A stretch of 14,611 nucleotides of DNA from Bdellovibrionales bacterium (GCA_016716765.1 JADJVA010000015.1:1-14611), one strand, 5' to 3'; shown: positions 1-7,345, counted from the stretch's first letter. Program-made: numbers and translations. Notes: a model not told the origin generated them from the sequence alone.

Positions 1-26
1 TAGGTTCGCATAATTAAAAGGACATA
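1..26 (+). repeat. Left terminal inverted repeat of the IS630 element
   Basis: It begins TAGGTTCGCATAATTAAAAG and is the exact reverse complement of 1129-1154 over 26 bases. Past base 26 the match drops to chance-like similarity, so the repeat is about 26 bp. Confidence 0.95.
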
Positions 27-38
27 GTTGATTTTCCA

Positions 39-1126
39 ATGGTCCTGTTTTATGACCTAATCATGCAACCGAGATATTTAAATTTACACCCAAAGACCAT
101 AAATAAACTAACCCGCATGGAGTCAGAAGCCAATACTGACGGTGCATACAGAGTGTCTAAACGTATTAGATCTGTGCTCCTAAATAATGAACAAAATAGC
201 AGTGGTGAAATTTCTGTCCTGCTTGGAGCGACGCGATCAAGGGTCTCCCAATGGCTTAAGACATATGAGGAGCAAGGGGTTGAAGGATTGATGGAGGGCG
301 AACGGTCAGGGAGGCCATCTCGCCTTTCTGACCTACAAAAAATCTTAATCTCCGATATTGTTGATAGTGGCCCAATCGCCTACGGTTTGCTAACTGGTGT
401 GTGGACTTCAAAATTAATTGCTGAAATCATCGATGATGAGTTCGGAGTGCAGTATCACCCCGGGCATGTGTGGAAACTTTTGCAGGAATTTGGCTTTTCA
501 GTGCAAAGTCCGAAACGTCTCTTAGCCAATGCTGATAGTGAAAGGAGAGAACGCTGGGTTAAAGAGACCTACCCGTCCATTAAAAAAAAGCGAAGAGGGC
601 TCAATCACGATTAATCTTTGAAGATGAAGCAAACTTCCGTCAGGATTCAACGCTTCATCGAACCTGGTCAAGAAAAGGTTGTCAGCCACTAGTCCCCGTA
701 ACCGGCCAGAGAAAATCTGTCAAAATATTTGGTTGTGTTGATGTTACTTCTTCAAAGTTCATTTATAGCGCAGACGAAGTCTTCAACGTCCCGTCCTACC
801 TGAATTTCCTGGAATATATGGGCACTGAGATGTTTGAGAAAAACAAAAAAGTCTACTTTGTTCAGGACAATGCTTCGTACCACAAAAGTCCCGAAACATG
901 GAAATGGTTCAAGGAAAATAGAAAATGGATTGAGGTTCACAATCTCCCTCCATATTGCCCAGAACTCAATGCTGCAGAGGCTTTGTGGAAAGTGACAAGA
1001 AAGTCAGGAACCCACAATAAACACTTTGAAAGCGAAGAACAGCTGATCTCTACACTCGACGCGGTCCTTGGGAATATGTACGAAAACCCTAGTGAAATCT
1101 CAGGATACATGGCCCCTTTTTTATGA
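39..1126 (+). CDS. IS630-family DDE transposase, made by -1 frameshift
   Basis: This transposase cuts and rejoins the ends of the surrounding IS630. The first frame (39-614, 191 aa) holds the helix-turn-helix half, with a region near residues 60-85 of the type LGATRSRVSQWLKTYEEQG. The second frame, open to 1126, holds the catalytic half: IFEDEANF (first Asp), VYFVQDNASYH (second Asp) and ELNAAEALWK (Glu). The second frame has no plausible start of its own. A -1 shift at the A8 run at 582-589 joins the halves into about 362 aa, close to the usual IS630 length. ATG 63 (MQPRYLNLHP) is an alternative start giving about 354 aa. Neither start has a clear Shine-Dalgarno sequence. The shift may be programmed, a real inactivating deletion of one A, or a sequencing error. 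The perfect terminal repeats favour a functional element. Confidence 0.88.
584..590 (+). promoter_or_regulatory. Candidate -1 frameshift heptamer A_AAA_AAG
   Basis: In the zero frame the codons are AAA (585-587) and AAG (588-590), preceded by A, which is the canonical X_XXY_YYZ slippery motif. Slipping back one base leads into the open catalytic frame. The new frame has a TAA at 581-583, just upstream, so the shift must occur inside this run. I saw no convincing downstream stem-loop. Confidence 0.65.
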
Positions 1127-1128
1127 AG

Positions 1129-1154
1129 TATGTCCTTTTAATTATGCGAACCTA
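1129..1154 (-). repeat. Right terminal inverted repeat of the IS630 element
   Basis: It is an exact reverse complement of 1-26 over 26 bases and ends in TA at 1153-1154. The transposase stop codon lies directly inside it. Confidence 0.95.
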
Positions 1155-1170
1155 GCGAGTTTTTTTCGCT

Positions 1171-1935
1171 TCATTTTTGCTGTCGTTGATGTGGCCTATA
1201 GCTGTCTCCCTCCATGTAAAAACCTCAGCCTCATTGACGAGCCGGTCTACGATGGCATGGGCAATGGCATCGTTGGCAAAGATCTGGTTGAACTTTCCGA
1301 ACGGCAGATTGGTCGTAGCTATCGTACCCAATCCGCATCATGTCTGGAAGAGATCACTTGGAAGAACAAGTTGCTGGCCTGTGTGTCCAAGGCCACGTAT
1401 CCCAGCTCATCAATGATCAAGACCTGAGGTTTTCTGTATTTGTTTAGTTCAGATTCAAGATTAAAAGTCTTCTGCGCGTGCTGAAGATGATTCACCATCT
1501 CAGCTGCGGTTAGAAACAAAACTGATAAACCCTTCTGGCATGCTGAGTAGCCTAAGGCCCTTGCCAGATGTGTCTTGCCCGTCCCGGCATGGCCGGTAAA
1601 AAACAACTGACGGAAGATTATCTTTGGCAATACCCGCGTGGAGTGCCAAATAGGTTTTTTTCAACCTTCTCCGTCGTTTTGGAGTGACGGAAGTCAAAGT
1701 TCTCCACGGTCTGAACTCGGCGGAACTTCGCTGTTCTGATCTTGCTCTGGATCATTGAACTGTGCCGCTCTGACTTCTCGATCGAGATCCACTGACTTAG
1801 GTACTTCGAGATCAGATCCCGGTCCTGATCCTTCATCTTTGGCAGATCCTGGTGTATGGCCTGACTCCAGTGCTTTAGCTTCAGCTCTGAGAGGCCCTCC
1901 GCAAGTAGCTTGTTCATGGTTTCCATCTTCCTCAT
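1171..1935 (-). pseudogene. istB: istB, IS21 helper ATPase, frameshifted
   Basis: IstB is the AAA+ partner of the IS21 transposase. Reading from ATG 1935 (MRKMETMNKLLAEGL), the N-terminal part runs to about 1655. A second frame continues with YLALHAGIAKDNLPSVVF. A third gives the Walker A region TGHAGTGKTHLARALG and Walker B LIIDELGY. A fourth gives TIATTNLPFGKFNQIF. The last frame ends at the TGA at 1171-1173 with DSYRPHQRQQK. At least four frameshifts separate these pieces: A7 where six are expected (near 1655), T6 for five (near 1605), and two GGG for GGGG (near 1325 and 1200). Every domain of a roughly 250-aa IstB is present, only out of frame, so the decay is recent or the indels are sequence errors. 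Confidence 0.88.
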
Positions 1936-1946
1936 CCTTGCCGCAC

Positions 1947-2525
1947 TTACTTGGTTTTCCCCCTCGAAGTAGAGTGCGTCGTATCTTCGAAGATCGACTG
2001 CCGGATGAACCCGGTTTAGTTTTTCGCTATTAAATTTAATCGGCTCTGGGTTCAGATTTGTATTCGAAGGATGATGCTGACGCTTTAAGAAAAGCTCCAG
2101 GTTATCCACGCCAATGATCCCAGAACCAAGACACTCACCACAAGCACCCAGCACCATCGACTCTCCATACACCGTGACCAGCGCCACAAGTCGTGAAAGT
2201 TCGTATTTCAGACTCCTGGGGCCCTGGCGCACCAACTCCACATATTCTGCCATCTTTGGCCCCAGGCTCTTCACATAACCCAACCGCCAGGTCTCTCTGA
2301 TGGCGCCAGGCTTGCGCTCAAGAGCCCAGTCCGGTGGGCTTCCGTTGTGAATACTCTGTTCTTTAAATAACTTCGCTCGTGGAACAGATAAATTTCTCGT
2401 TGTAATAAACTCTCAACTCCCGGTCATTCCACTCGCACAGTGATCGTCATCCCCACCAATGTCCAAGGGACTGAGTACCGGTTCGTCTCGTATTGCAAAT
2501 GAAAGTCTTGTTAAATTCCTAATTG
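1947..2525 (-). pseudogene. istA: istA C-terminal remnant, IS21 transposase
   Basis: Only the C-terminal part of the IS21 transposase is present. Recognisable pieces in order are ETNRYSVPWTLVG (the conserved NRYSVP segment), WNDRELRVYYNEKFI, WALERKPGAIRE (the LERKPGA motif) and a helical tail MAEYVELVRQGPRS. They lie in at least two frames, with breaks near 2430 and 2370. The catalytic core and N-terminal DNA-binding domain are absent. The tail currently runs in frame into istB. Removing one G from the G5 run near 1957 would give a TAA at 1947-1949, a sensible original IstA end 11 bases before the istB start. Confidence 0.78.
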
Positions 2526-2885
2526 TTCTTCAACTTGAAGTCATGATTGTTTGACCCTATTTTTTGGGTATTGTGCCTCGGGTAAAAATATTAAATATTC
2601 AGTTTGGTACGGAATCGTGACTAACTTTTTAACCCAGCATTTCGAGCTCAGATATTGCTTGAACTTGCGTTGTTCTTAAAAGTTCACCCGTGCCGTTGGC
2701 GACACGTTATTTTCAGTGGGATCGATCATTTTTATTTGTTAATCTGTGCTCAGAGGAAAGGCATCCTGCCTGCTGGGATGCTTGCGCACCCCAGGCCCCG
2801 CTTTCGGTCGGCCATCCAGGCCGATCCGATCAAGGTGTCTTTTGGTACTAAATTTTTGGATCAAGCTCAAATGTCAATTTCGTTG
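2526..2885. other. Gene-poor stretch with hairpins; presumed end region of the ExeA-type transposon
   Basis: No credible gene is seen here apart from the last few codons of the interrupted small gene at 2867-2885. Two stem-loops are clear: GCATCC/GGATGC at 2761-2766 and 2776-2781, and TCGGCC/GGCCGA at 2808-2813 and 2819-2824 with a bulged extension. Seen from the minus strand they follow the native stop of the small gene by about 40-100 bases, so they may form a 3' structure or terminator, though no U-tract follows. The terminus of the ExeA-type transposon should lie here, between the istA truncation and the small gene. I could not fix it. Confidence 0.5.
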
Positions 2886-2973
2886 TTAACAGGGTTTTCC
2901 CAGAATTAGCCGTCTAAATTCGCAAACTTTCCTTTGTTGATGAGTGTTTCAGGCTGATATTTTTTCTCCACAG
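2886..2973 (+). repeat. Left long terminal inverted repeat of the IS701-like element
   Basis: It matches the reverse complement of 4290-4377 at 82 of 88 bases, with the differences in three adjacent pairs. Its inner part (2949-2973) encodes the last residues and stop of the transposase, so coding and terminal functions overlap. Confidence 0.92.
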
Positions 2974-4199
2974 AGGTTGGTGGGTTTTTCATTGGGATTT
3001 TTTCTGCGCGCCCGCAGCCGCTCAGCCCTTGAACCGTGAGGACTCGCAACAATGGCATCGATGGCCTCTGCAAGAGCGATTTCCCGGTGTCTCTGGACCG
3101 TAGTTCCCAATGTTTCTTTGCTCTCCGACCCCCAAATTTCTTTCGCATCAAGCCGAATCGAGGTTAAAAGGATTAGCGGTATGCACACTGCCATGTGTGC
3201 CCCTCCTTCCCCTCCTGCAGTCAGCCCTCCAAACGAGAGAGATTGTTTGAGATCACGGAACATAACTTCAATCGCCCATCTCGCTCTCGAATACTTCCAA
3301 AGCCTTGCCCCGGTCATTGAAAGGTCAGTCGTTGCATAGAAGGCGAACGGTGTGGATCCATTAATTCGATTGTAAACAGCAATGACTGTGAGTGGTATAT
3401 AAAGGTCCTTGATGAACAGAGTTGCTTGGCTGAAGGCCTTGCCGCGTTTCTCATGCCTCTTTTGAAAGCGCGATCGTGTCAGGCGAATTTTTTTGAGCTT
3501 TACAAACCATAATTTTAGCTTTTGTCTTGAACTTCCAGAATTTGAATTTGTTCTAGCAAGTCTCGTGGCCTTAAGTTCTCCAGCAAATTCACACCCCAGG
3601 TCCTTGACAGACCGAATGAATTCCTTGGAATCAAACCAACTATCTGAGGTAACAGGAAGTGGAGGAAACCCGCTGTGAATCGCCGCCTGGACTAAGTCAA
3701 TAGCTCGAAAATGTCCAGGGACATGATCAGGATCTTTCTTACCAGTTAAAAAAGCATAACTGATGGGCAAGGCCTGTCCGGTTTTTAAATTGACGATAAC
3801 AAGAACCAATATTTTCTGCCCAAAATATGGCCCCCCTGAGGAATGAAATGGGGCGGAAGCAAACGCGTTGTTCCCATACTTCGGATTGGCCGTATCATCG
3901 ACAGCAAAACAGAAGTCGCTATGACCGCATCTGGCAATTTTCTTCAAAATCCTTGATTGATTTCGGCGCATAAATCTATTTGGTTCAAATTTTCTTGCAG
4001 CTCTTGAAAGTGAAGAAACTGAGGGGCTCCAGGGGCACCTACGAACAAAATCACAAAGGCTCTGACATCCCAGCATAAAGAAGAGCAGCGCCGCACAGCC
4101 TTCGTCATAGGAAAACCCTGACGCTGTGAATATATCTCTGAATAAAAAATAGATTTTTCGAATTGGTGACGGTAAAAATATTGCTAGCATAGCGAGCAT
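2949..4199 (-). CDS. IS4/IS701-superfamily DDE transposase
   Basis: A 416-aa transposase with an intact reading frame. The first catalytic Asp is in FAVDDTANPKYG (residues 101-102) and the second in VTSDSWFD (about 186). The Glu lies in the IS4-type block YSRARWAIEVMFRDLK, with E311 followed by K318, the spacing of the YREK signature. The N-terminal 95 residues are basic and helical. The VDDT-PKYG motif and TTAA target resemble IS701; plain IS4 cannot be excluded. ATG 4199 has no Shine-Dalgarno sequence. Instead a perfect stem-loop lies just upstream, which may keep transposase levels low. Confidence 0.88.
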   Translation of the reverse strand: MLAMLAIFLPSPIRKIYFLFRDIFTASGFSYDEGCAALLFFMLGCQSLCDFVRRCPWSPSVSSLSRAARKFEPNRFMRRNQSRILKKIARCGHSDFCFAVDDTANPKYGNNAFASAPFHSSGGPYFGQKILVLVIVNLKTGQALPISYAFLTGKKDPDHVPGHFRAIDLVQAAIHSGFPPLPVTSDSWFDSKEFIRSVKDLGCEFAGELKATRLARTNSNSGSSRQKLKLWFVKLKKIRLTRSRFQKRHEKRGKAFSQATLFIKDLYIPLTVIAVYNRINGSTPFAFYATTDLSMTGARLWKYSRARWAIEVMFRDLKQSLSFGGLTAGGEGGAHMAVCIPLILLTSIRLDAKEIWGSESKETLGTTVQRHREIALAEAIDAIVASPHGSRAERLRARRKNPNEKPTNLCGEKISA

Positions 4200-4207
4200 T
4201 TATAGCG

Positions 4208-4224
4208 CTAGACGGGCAGTCTAG
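4208..4224. promoter_or_regulatory. Stem-loop immediately upstream of the IS701-like transposase start
   Basis: CTAGAC and GTCTAG form a perfect 6-bp stem with a 5-base loop. It ends 8 bases before the ATG at 4199, where a ribosome-binding site would be expected and none is seen. Its function is inferred only. Confidence 0.45.
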
Positions 4225-4289
4225 TTAGCTTTGACTAAACGTTCCTATGCTTTTTTTGTTTAAAATCCGTTATTTTTCGCTGCTGAAGC

Positions 4290-4377
4290 CTGTGGAGAAA
4301 AAATATCAGATTGAAACACTTATTAACAAAGGAAAGTTTGCGCTTTTAGACGGCTAATTCTGGGAAAACCCTGTTAA
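4290..4377 (-). repeat. Right long terminal inverted repeat of the IS701-like element
   Basis: This is the partner of 2886-2973. The outer 32 bases now supply the last eight codons and the stop of the interrupted small gene. Confidence 0.92.
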
Positions 4378-4567
4378 GATCCAAATGAAGTTGGTAAAAA
4401 TCCTCTTCCTTTTTTGTGATTTTTTTTGCACCCAGTTTGATATTGGGAACATGGCTGGATTTTTGGTGGACAATGGACCAATAGGCCTGACCCACCGCCG
4501 TCAGTAGCTGATCGAAACGCTCAAGTTCTTCTTCCGTCAAAAGGTAAATTTTTGTTTTTCCCTTCAT
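4346..4567 (-). CDS. Small protein of the ExeA-type transposon, C-terminus replaced by IS DNA
   Basis: A 73-aa charged protein, MKGKTKIYLLTEEELERFDQ at its start, with no family I recognise. It begins 3 bases after the ATPase stop, so it is surely co-transcribed and probably translationally coupled. Its present last residues (RVFPELAV) are encoded by the terminal repeat of the IS701-like element. Joining the flanks across one TTAA gives LDLN followed by NEIDI and a TGA at 2867-2869, a native length of 70 aa. Only the tail is altered, so the protein may still work. A role as accessory or regulatory subunit of the transposition complex is a guess from position. Confidence 0.6.
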   Translation of the reverse strand: MKGKTKIYLLTEEELERFDQLLTAVGQAYWSIVHQKSSHVPNIKLGAKKITKKEEDFYQLHLDLNRVFPELAV

Positions 4568-4570
4568 AGA

Positions 4571-5368
4571 TTATCCCAAAGCCTCTGGCGCCACCTTCAA
4601 GACAAGATCGCCATCAATGAGCTGGCGCTTATCAAACATCGCCATTTTCATCGAAGCGACGGCTAGGCTATTCACCTTGCGTGGCAAGCCGCCAGAGAGT
4701 TGATGGATTACAGCAAAACTTGAGACATCAAAAAGTGGGTCCCGCCGACCAGCTAGAGCCAGCTGGGCTTCAACATAACTTTTGGTCTCATTCCCATCAA
4801 GCCCTGCCATATGGTAATGGATCTGGATTCTCTGTTTGAGCGGTTCATGCACTGAGCGGTTAAGCTTATCTAAAAGCTCGGGTTGCCCCACCATCAACAA
4901 AATAAACGGCAAGCGAGAATCCATTACAAAATTTGTTAGCGGCACCAGTTCTTGCAATGTCGCATGATCCATCATCTGACATTCATCGAAGATCAAGCAC
5001 GTCACTTTCCCTTGGGTGTACTGCGCCCAAATTGCCGATTGGATTTGGTTAAACAAGTCAGACTTTCGCACCTTCGATGGCAAATGCAAAAGGGCATTGA
5101 TCTGACGATACAAATCCGTTTTTGAGACCGTTGAGTGCGGCGTGTAGCAATGCAAATAGGACTGCGGATTTAGACTCTCCACCCATCGTCGAAGGATCGA
5201 AGTCTTTCCACTGCCAGGCTCTCCGGTCAGGCGCATAATTCCGCGATGCTGCTTTAGATAATGGAGCCTGGCTTCAGCCTCTTTAATATCAAAAGTTGGT
5301 ATCAGATCCGTAGTTTTGATCTCTTGAGTGAAGGGAATGTTTTTTAATCCAAAATAAGCCTCCATCAT
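4571..5368 (-). CDS. ExeA/TniB-like AAA ATPase, transposition target regulator
   Basis: 265 aa. The start MEAYFGLKNIPFTQ is typical of ExeA/GspA-type ATPases. Walker A is GEPGSGKT (residues 49-56), Walker B CLIFDE (124-129), and the sensor region LLMVGQPELLDKL (about 157-169) is followed by LKQRIQIHYHMAGL, again the ExeA pattern. Relatives next to a DDE transposase (MuB, TnsC, TniB, IstB) bind target DNA and activate the transposase with ATP. The start overlaps the transposase stop (ATGA), with GGAG six bases upstream. The C-terminal region (LSGGLPRKVNSLAV) is the usual AAA lid. A secretion-ATPase role is unlikely in this operon. Confidence 0.88.
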   Translation of the reverse strand: MMEAYFGLKNIPFTQEIKTTDLIPTFDIKEAEARLHYLKQHRGIMRLTGEPGSGKTSILRRWVESLNPQSYLHCYTPHSTVSKTDLYRQINALLHLPSKVRKSDLFNQIQSAIWAQYTQGKVTCLIFDECQMMDHATLQELVPLTNFVMDSRLPFILLMVGQPELLDKLNRSVHEPLKQRIQIHYHMAGLDGNETKSYVEAQLALAGRRDPLFDVSSFAVIHQLSGGLPRKVNSLAVASMKMAMFDKRQLIDGDLVLKVAPEALG

Positions 5369-6612
5369 TTCTGCTCCGATTGGTATGAGATCACCGTTGC
5401 GCGAGCTCTTGGTTGATACTTTTTGCCGTTAGCTCTAGCATCCACCACTTTAATTGCGGTGATTCGCTTGTCCTTTTCATATAAAAATAATTCCCGCTGA
5501 TTGTCCTGACGATAGCGAATCTGCACTTTTTGGCCAATATACTGAGTAGGAACTTCGTAAATGAGACTGTTCAAAGAAATCGTCGCATCTTTGTTCACAC
5601 GACGAATTTTTTCCATTAAGAAAAATTCCTCCAAAACCTCTTCATTCACACGCGGCCGAGGATACTCAGACAGGGAGACTTGGTAACGATCCAATGGTCT
5701 GCAACTGATCCCTGCGTGGGGGACCAAATGATACTCAGCCCTGAGCCATATATCAAAGGAGTCATTGAGTTCACGCAGTGAGGTCCCTTTAAAATCAACT
5801 AAAAATTTCTCCCGAACCGTTCGCCAAAATCTCTCAATCTTGCCCCTTGATGGTGAGTCATAGGGCTTAGAATGGATTAGGCCAATGCCTAATTGCGCAC
5901 AAACAGTGCGTAAATATTTACTGGAAAAACTCGGACCATTGTCGAGATAAAGTCTATCGGGTTTACCATATTTTAAAATGGCTTCCTTAAAAACTTGCTC
6001 AATCGGAAGTGTCGTCTCCACCAGACTCCAACGATGACCCACAATCACCCGAGAATGATCATCAATGATGCCAAATAAAATGGCTTTTTTCTTTTTGGGC
6101 GCCTCTAAAATCGGGCCATGCATAAAATCTCCCACCCATAACTCGCCAAATCGATCCATCTCGTAGCGCTTACGGCCCTTAAGTGATGACGCATTTTTAT
6201 TGGTCAAATCTTGGGCCTTTAAAAATCTTCGCAACGTCTGCTCACAAAGTGGTGGATCACCTAATATCTTTTCCTTCAAACAGCGACGGTAAAAGTGGGC
6301 CGCACTGAGCTCCATCAACTCCTGACGAAGCTCAATAATTTTCGCCCCCAATCCACCCATTGCAAATCTCTGCAACCCCCGGTCACTTCGCTCTTTCGGG
6401 ACTAGCCCAGCAAAGCCATGTTTGCGATAGCTCTTCAGCCAACCCTTCATCGTTTCTGCAGAAAATATCTTTCTTTCGCCTCCCGGGTATTCAAACTCCT
6501 GGCGGCAAATCTCCCTAAAATATTTCATCTGCCCGCGCCCAGTTTCCATTAGCACCGGCGAGATAATTTGGTGGCGAATCAGTCCGATCGCCTTTCTTAT
6601 GTCTTCGTTCAT
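5365..6612 (-). CDS. TniA/Mu-like DDE transposase
   Basis: 415 aa. Residues 1-140 hold winged-helix/HTH-like DNA-binding segments (ETMKGWLKSYRKHGFAGL at 53-70). The integrase core has D162 (LWVGDFMHG), D224 (LYLDNGPSF) and E260 (SPSRGKIERFW), giving 35 residues between the second Asp and Glu, the classic DD35E spacing. From about 335 a beta-rich tail (SLNSLIYEVPTQYIGQKVQI) resembles the Mu-C domain of MuA, TnsB and TniA, which often contacts the ATPase. AGGAAGG about 8 bases upstream supports ATG 6612. It would catalyse strand transfer of this transposon. IS481-like enzymes share the core, but the partner ATPase and C-terminal tail favour the Mu/Tni type. Confidence 0.9.
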   Translation of the reverse strand: MNEDIRKAIGLIRHQIISPVLMETGRGQMKYFREICRQEFEYPGGERKIFSAETMKGWLKSYRKHGFAGLVPKERSDRGLQRFAMGGLGAKIIELRQELMELSAAHFYRRCLKEKILGDPPLCEQTLRRFLKAQDLTNKNASSLKGRKRYEMDRFGELWVGDFMHGPILEAPKKKKAILFGIIDDHSRVIVGHRWSLVETTLPIEQVFKEAILKYGKPDRLYLDNGPSFSSKYLRTVCAQLGIGLIHSKPYDSPSRGKIERFWRTVREKFLVDFKGTSLRELNDSFDIWLRAEYHLVPHAGISCRPLDRYQVSLSEYPRPRVNEEVLEEFFLMEKIRRVNKDATISLNSLIYEVPTQYIGQKVQIRYRQDNQRELFLYEKDKRITAIKVVDARANGKKYQPRARATVISYQSEQK

Positions 6613-6716
6613 CTTAAAGTCCTTCCTTTCTTAATGTTAGGAAGCCGCTTTAACATAATCGTCCCTTTTCTTATTCCAAACCTGTCGGCTCAAAATATAT
6701 TCAGGTATTTTTTATC
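6613..6716 (-). promoter_or_regulatory. Leader between the DUF6431-like gene and the transposase
   Basis: This 104-base gap is the only sizeable one in the operon. It contains ATGTTA and TAACAT (about 6632-6654) that can pair around a short AAGC/GCTT inner stem. It could attenuate or separately start transcription of the transposase genes. No firm -35/-10 pair was identified. Confidence 0.3.
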
Positions 6717-7265
6717 TTAAGGAGGGTGAAGAATGATTTCTTGAAGCCCTGTCCAGGGACAGTCTGACCAGGAAAATAAGTTCTGGAGCACCACTCTTGG
6801 AACCTCGTAATAGACAAAAACAGAGGACCGCACAGGCGCTAGGATCATGAGCCTTTCATGATTGATACGAAGTGGACGGATGGCTGCATAAAGAAAGTTG
6901 TAGGCCGATGATAACGCTAGACTTAAGTCCGATTCAAATCCTGCGAGCAACTGGTCAATACTCACTCGGATTTGATGGGTTTTCTGAAAAACATCAATGA
7001 ACTTTTCAAAGGACTTTCTCGCTAGACGGCGGCCCGGTACCAGGAAATCTGGAAAATAACAAAAGTCACGTTTCTCATTCTTGCAGTGTCCAGCATGAAT
7101 GGCAATCAGGCCACAACTTCCCAAAATACCACATTGATACTGACGAACGAAGTACCCCTTCCACCTGGCACAGTTGGGTTTGCCGCACAAAAGGCAACAC
7201 TGCCTTAAATTTGGAAAAGGATAGTCCACTGACGCTCGTTCAACACCATTTTCCTTGGCCTGCAA
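6717..7265 (-). CDS. DUF6431-like zinc-ribbon protein of the ExeA-type transposon
   Basis: 182 aa as read from TTG 7265. The N-terminal part is Cys-rich: CCLLCGKPNC at 23-32, then C45, C51, C61 and C69. It is followed by FPDFLVPGRRLARKSFEKF, matching the C-x2-C, KGY-x-R and LPDFLVP pattern I associate with DUF6431 proteins, which have no established function. The rest is helical with a Trp-containing tail. It lies upstream of transposase and ATPase on the same strand, where other systems carry a zinc-ribbon targeting protein (TniQ); that analogy is inference. The start is doubtful: ATG 7288 has GGAGG four bases upstream but is in a different frame, so one base may have been gained or lost near 7270. 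Confidence 0.65.
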   Translation of the reverse strand: MQAKENGVERASVDYPFPNLRQCCLLCGKPNCARWKGYFVRQYQCGILGSCGLIAIHAGHCKNEKRDFCYFPDFLVPGRRLARKSFEKFIDVFQKTHQIRVSIDQLLAGFESDLSLALSSAYNFLYAAIRPLRINHERLMILAPVRSSVFVYYEVPRVVLQNLFSWSDCPWTGLQEIILHPP

Positions 7266-7285
7266 ATAGGTGGCGCTTGCGAATT

Positions 7286-7297
7286 CATATTGCCTCC
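7286..7297 (-). promoter_or_regulatory. Shine-Dalgarno and ATG out of frame with the DUF6431-like ORF
   Basis: GGAGG (7293-7297) is followed by CAAT and ATG (7286-7288) on the minus strand. From this ATG the frame gives MNSQAPPIC and stops after 27 codons. A one-base change near 7266-7275 would join it to the downstream Cys-rich frame. It may be a broken start, or a short leader ORF. Confidence 0.45.
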
Positions 7298-7324
7298 AAG
7301 CGCAAAATACCGATTCAACCCCCC

Positions 7325-7345
7325 TAAAAAATAACTTGATGTATT
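7325..7345 (+). repeat. Terminal inverted repeat of ISAzo13-like element, left
   Basis: It is an exact 21-bp match to the reverse complement of 8589-8609 and lies just beyond the transposase stop codon. Confidence 0.9.

Larger units (their letters stand above)
1..1154 (+). mobile_element. Complete IS630-family insertion sequence
   Basis: The element is bounded by perfect 26-bp inverted repeats at 1-26 and 1129-1154. Both end in TA, the dinucleotide that IS630/Tc1-type elements use and duplicate as target. It holds one transposase gene read in two frames. Its right end sits only 17 bp from the end of the istB remnant, so it inserted just downstream of, or into, the old IS21. Because the window starts on its first base, whatever lies to its left is unknown, and the left TA cannot be compared with flanking DNA. 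Confidence 0.93.
1171..2525 (-). mobile_element. Truncated and decayed IS21-family remnant
   Basis: On the minus strand it reads istA C-terminal part, then istB, the normal IS21 order. The HTH and DDE parts of istA are missing, and the left and right IS ends are not recognisable. Both genes carry several frameshifts. It is bordered on one side by the IS630 right end and on the other by the presumed end of the ExeA-type transposon, which probably removed the rest of istA. It cannot transpose by itself. Confidence 0.85.
2886..4377 (-). mobile_element. IS701/IS4-like insertion sequence with TTAA target duplication
   Basis: Near-identical inverted repeats run from 2886-2973 and 4290-4377, matching at 82 of 88 positions. 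The outermost four bases at both ends are TTAA, which fits the YTAR 4-bp target duplication known for IS701. The element proper would then be 2890-4373 (1484 bp), starting CAGGGTTTTCCCAG. It carries one transposase gene. Removing it with one TTAA restores an intact reading frame in the gene it interrupts, which independently supports these boundaries. Confidence 0.87.
2526..7324 (-). mobile_element. ExeA-type (TniA/TniB-like) transposon, interrupted by an IS
   Basis: Four minus-strand genes lie in order 7265-6717 (DUF6431-like), 6612-5365 (DDE transposase), 5368-4571 (AAA ATPase) and 4567-4346 (small protein). The last three are tightly packed: a 4-base ATGA overlap, then a 3-base gap. Pairing a Mu/TniA-like transposase with a small AAA ATPase is the hallmark of target-regulated transposons (Mu, Tn7, Tn5053). 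The limits given are the nearest neighbours (istA remnant and ISAzo13). No matching terminal repeats or target duplication could be identified, so the element may have lost an end or extend differently. Confidence 0.55.

Noticed and set aside
2655..2909. 84-aa plus-strand ORF ending in the IS701-like left repeat
   Set aside because: Its composition is not protein-like, it covers the hairpins downstream of the small gene and it ends in IS DNA.
2906..3151. 81-aa minus-strand ORF over the end of the IS701-like transposase
   Set aside because: It is a shadow frame of the real transposase and its terminal repeat.
2886..4377. Long inverted repeats read as a MITE pair or an invertible switch
   Set aside because: They bound a complete transposase gene and a TTAA duplication, so an ordinary IS explains them. 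No invertase is present.
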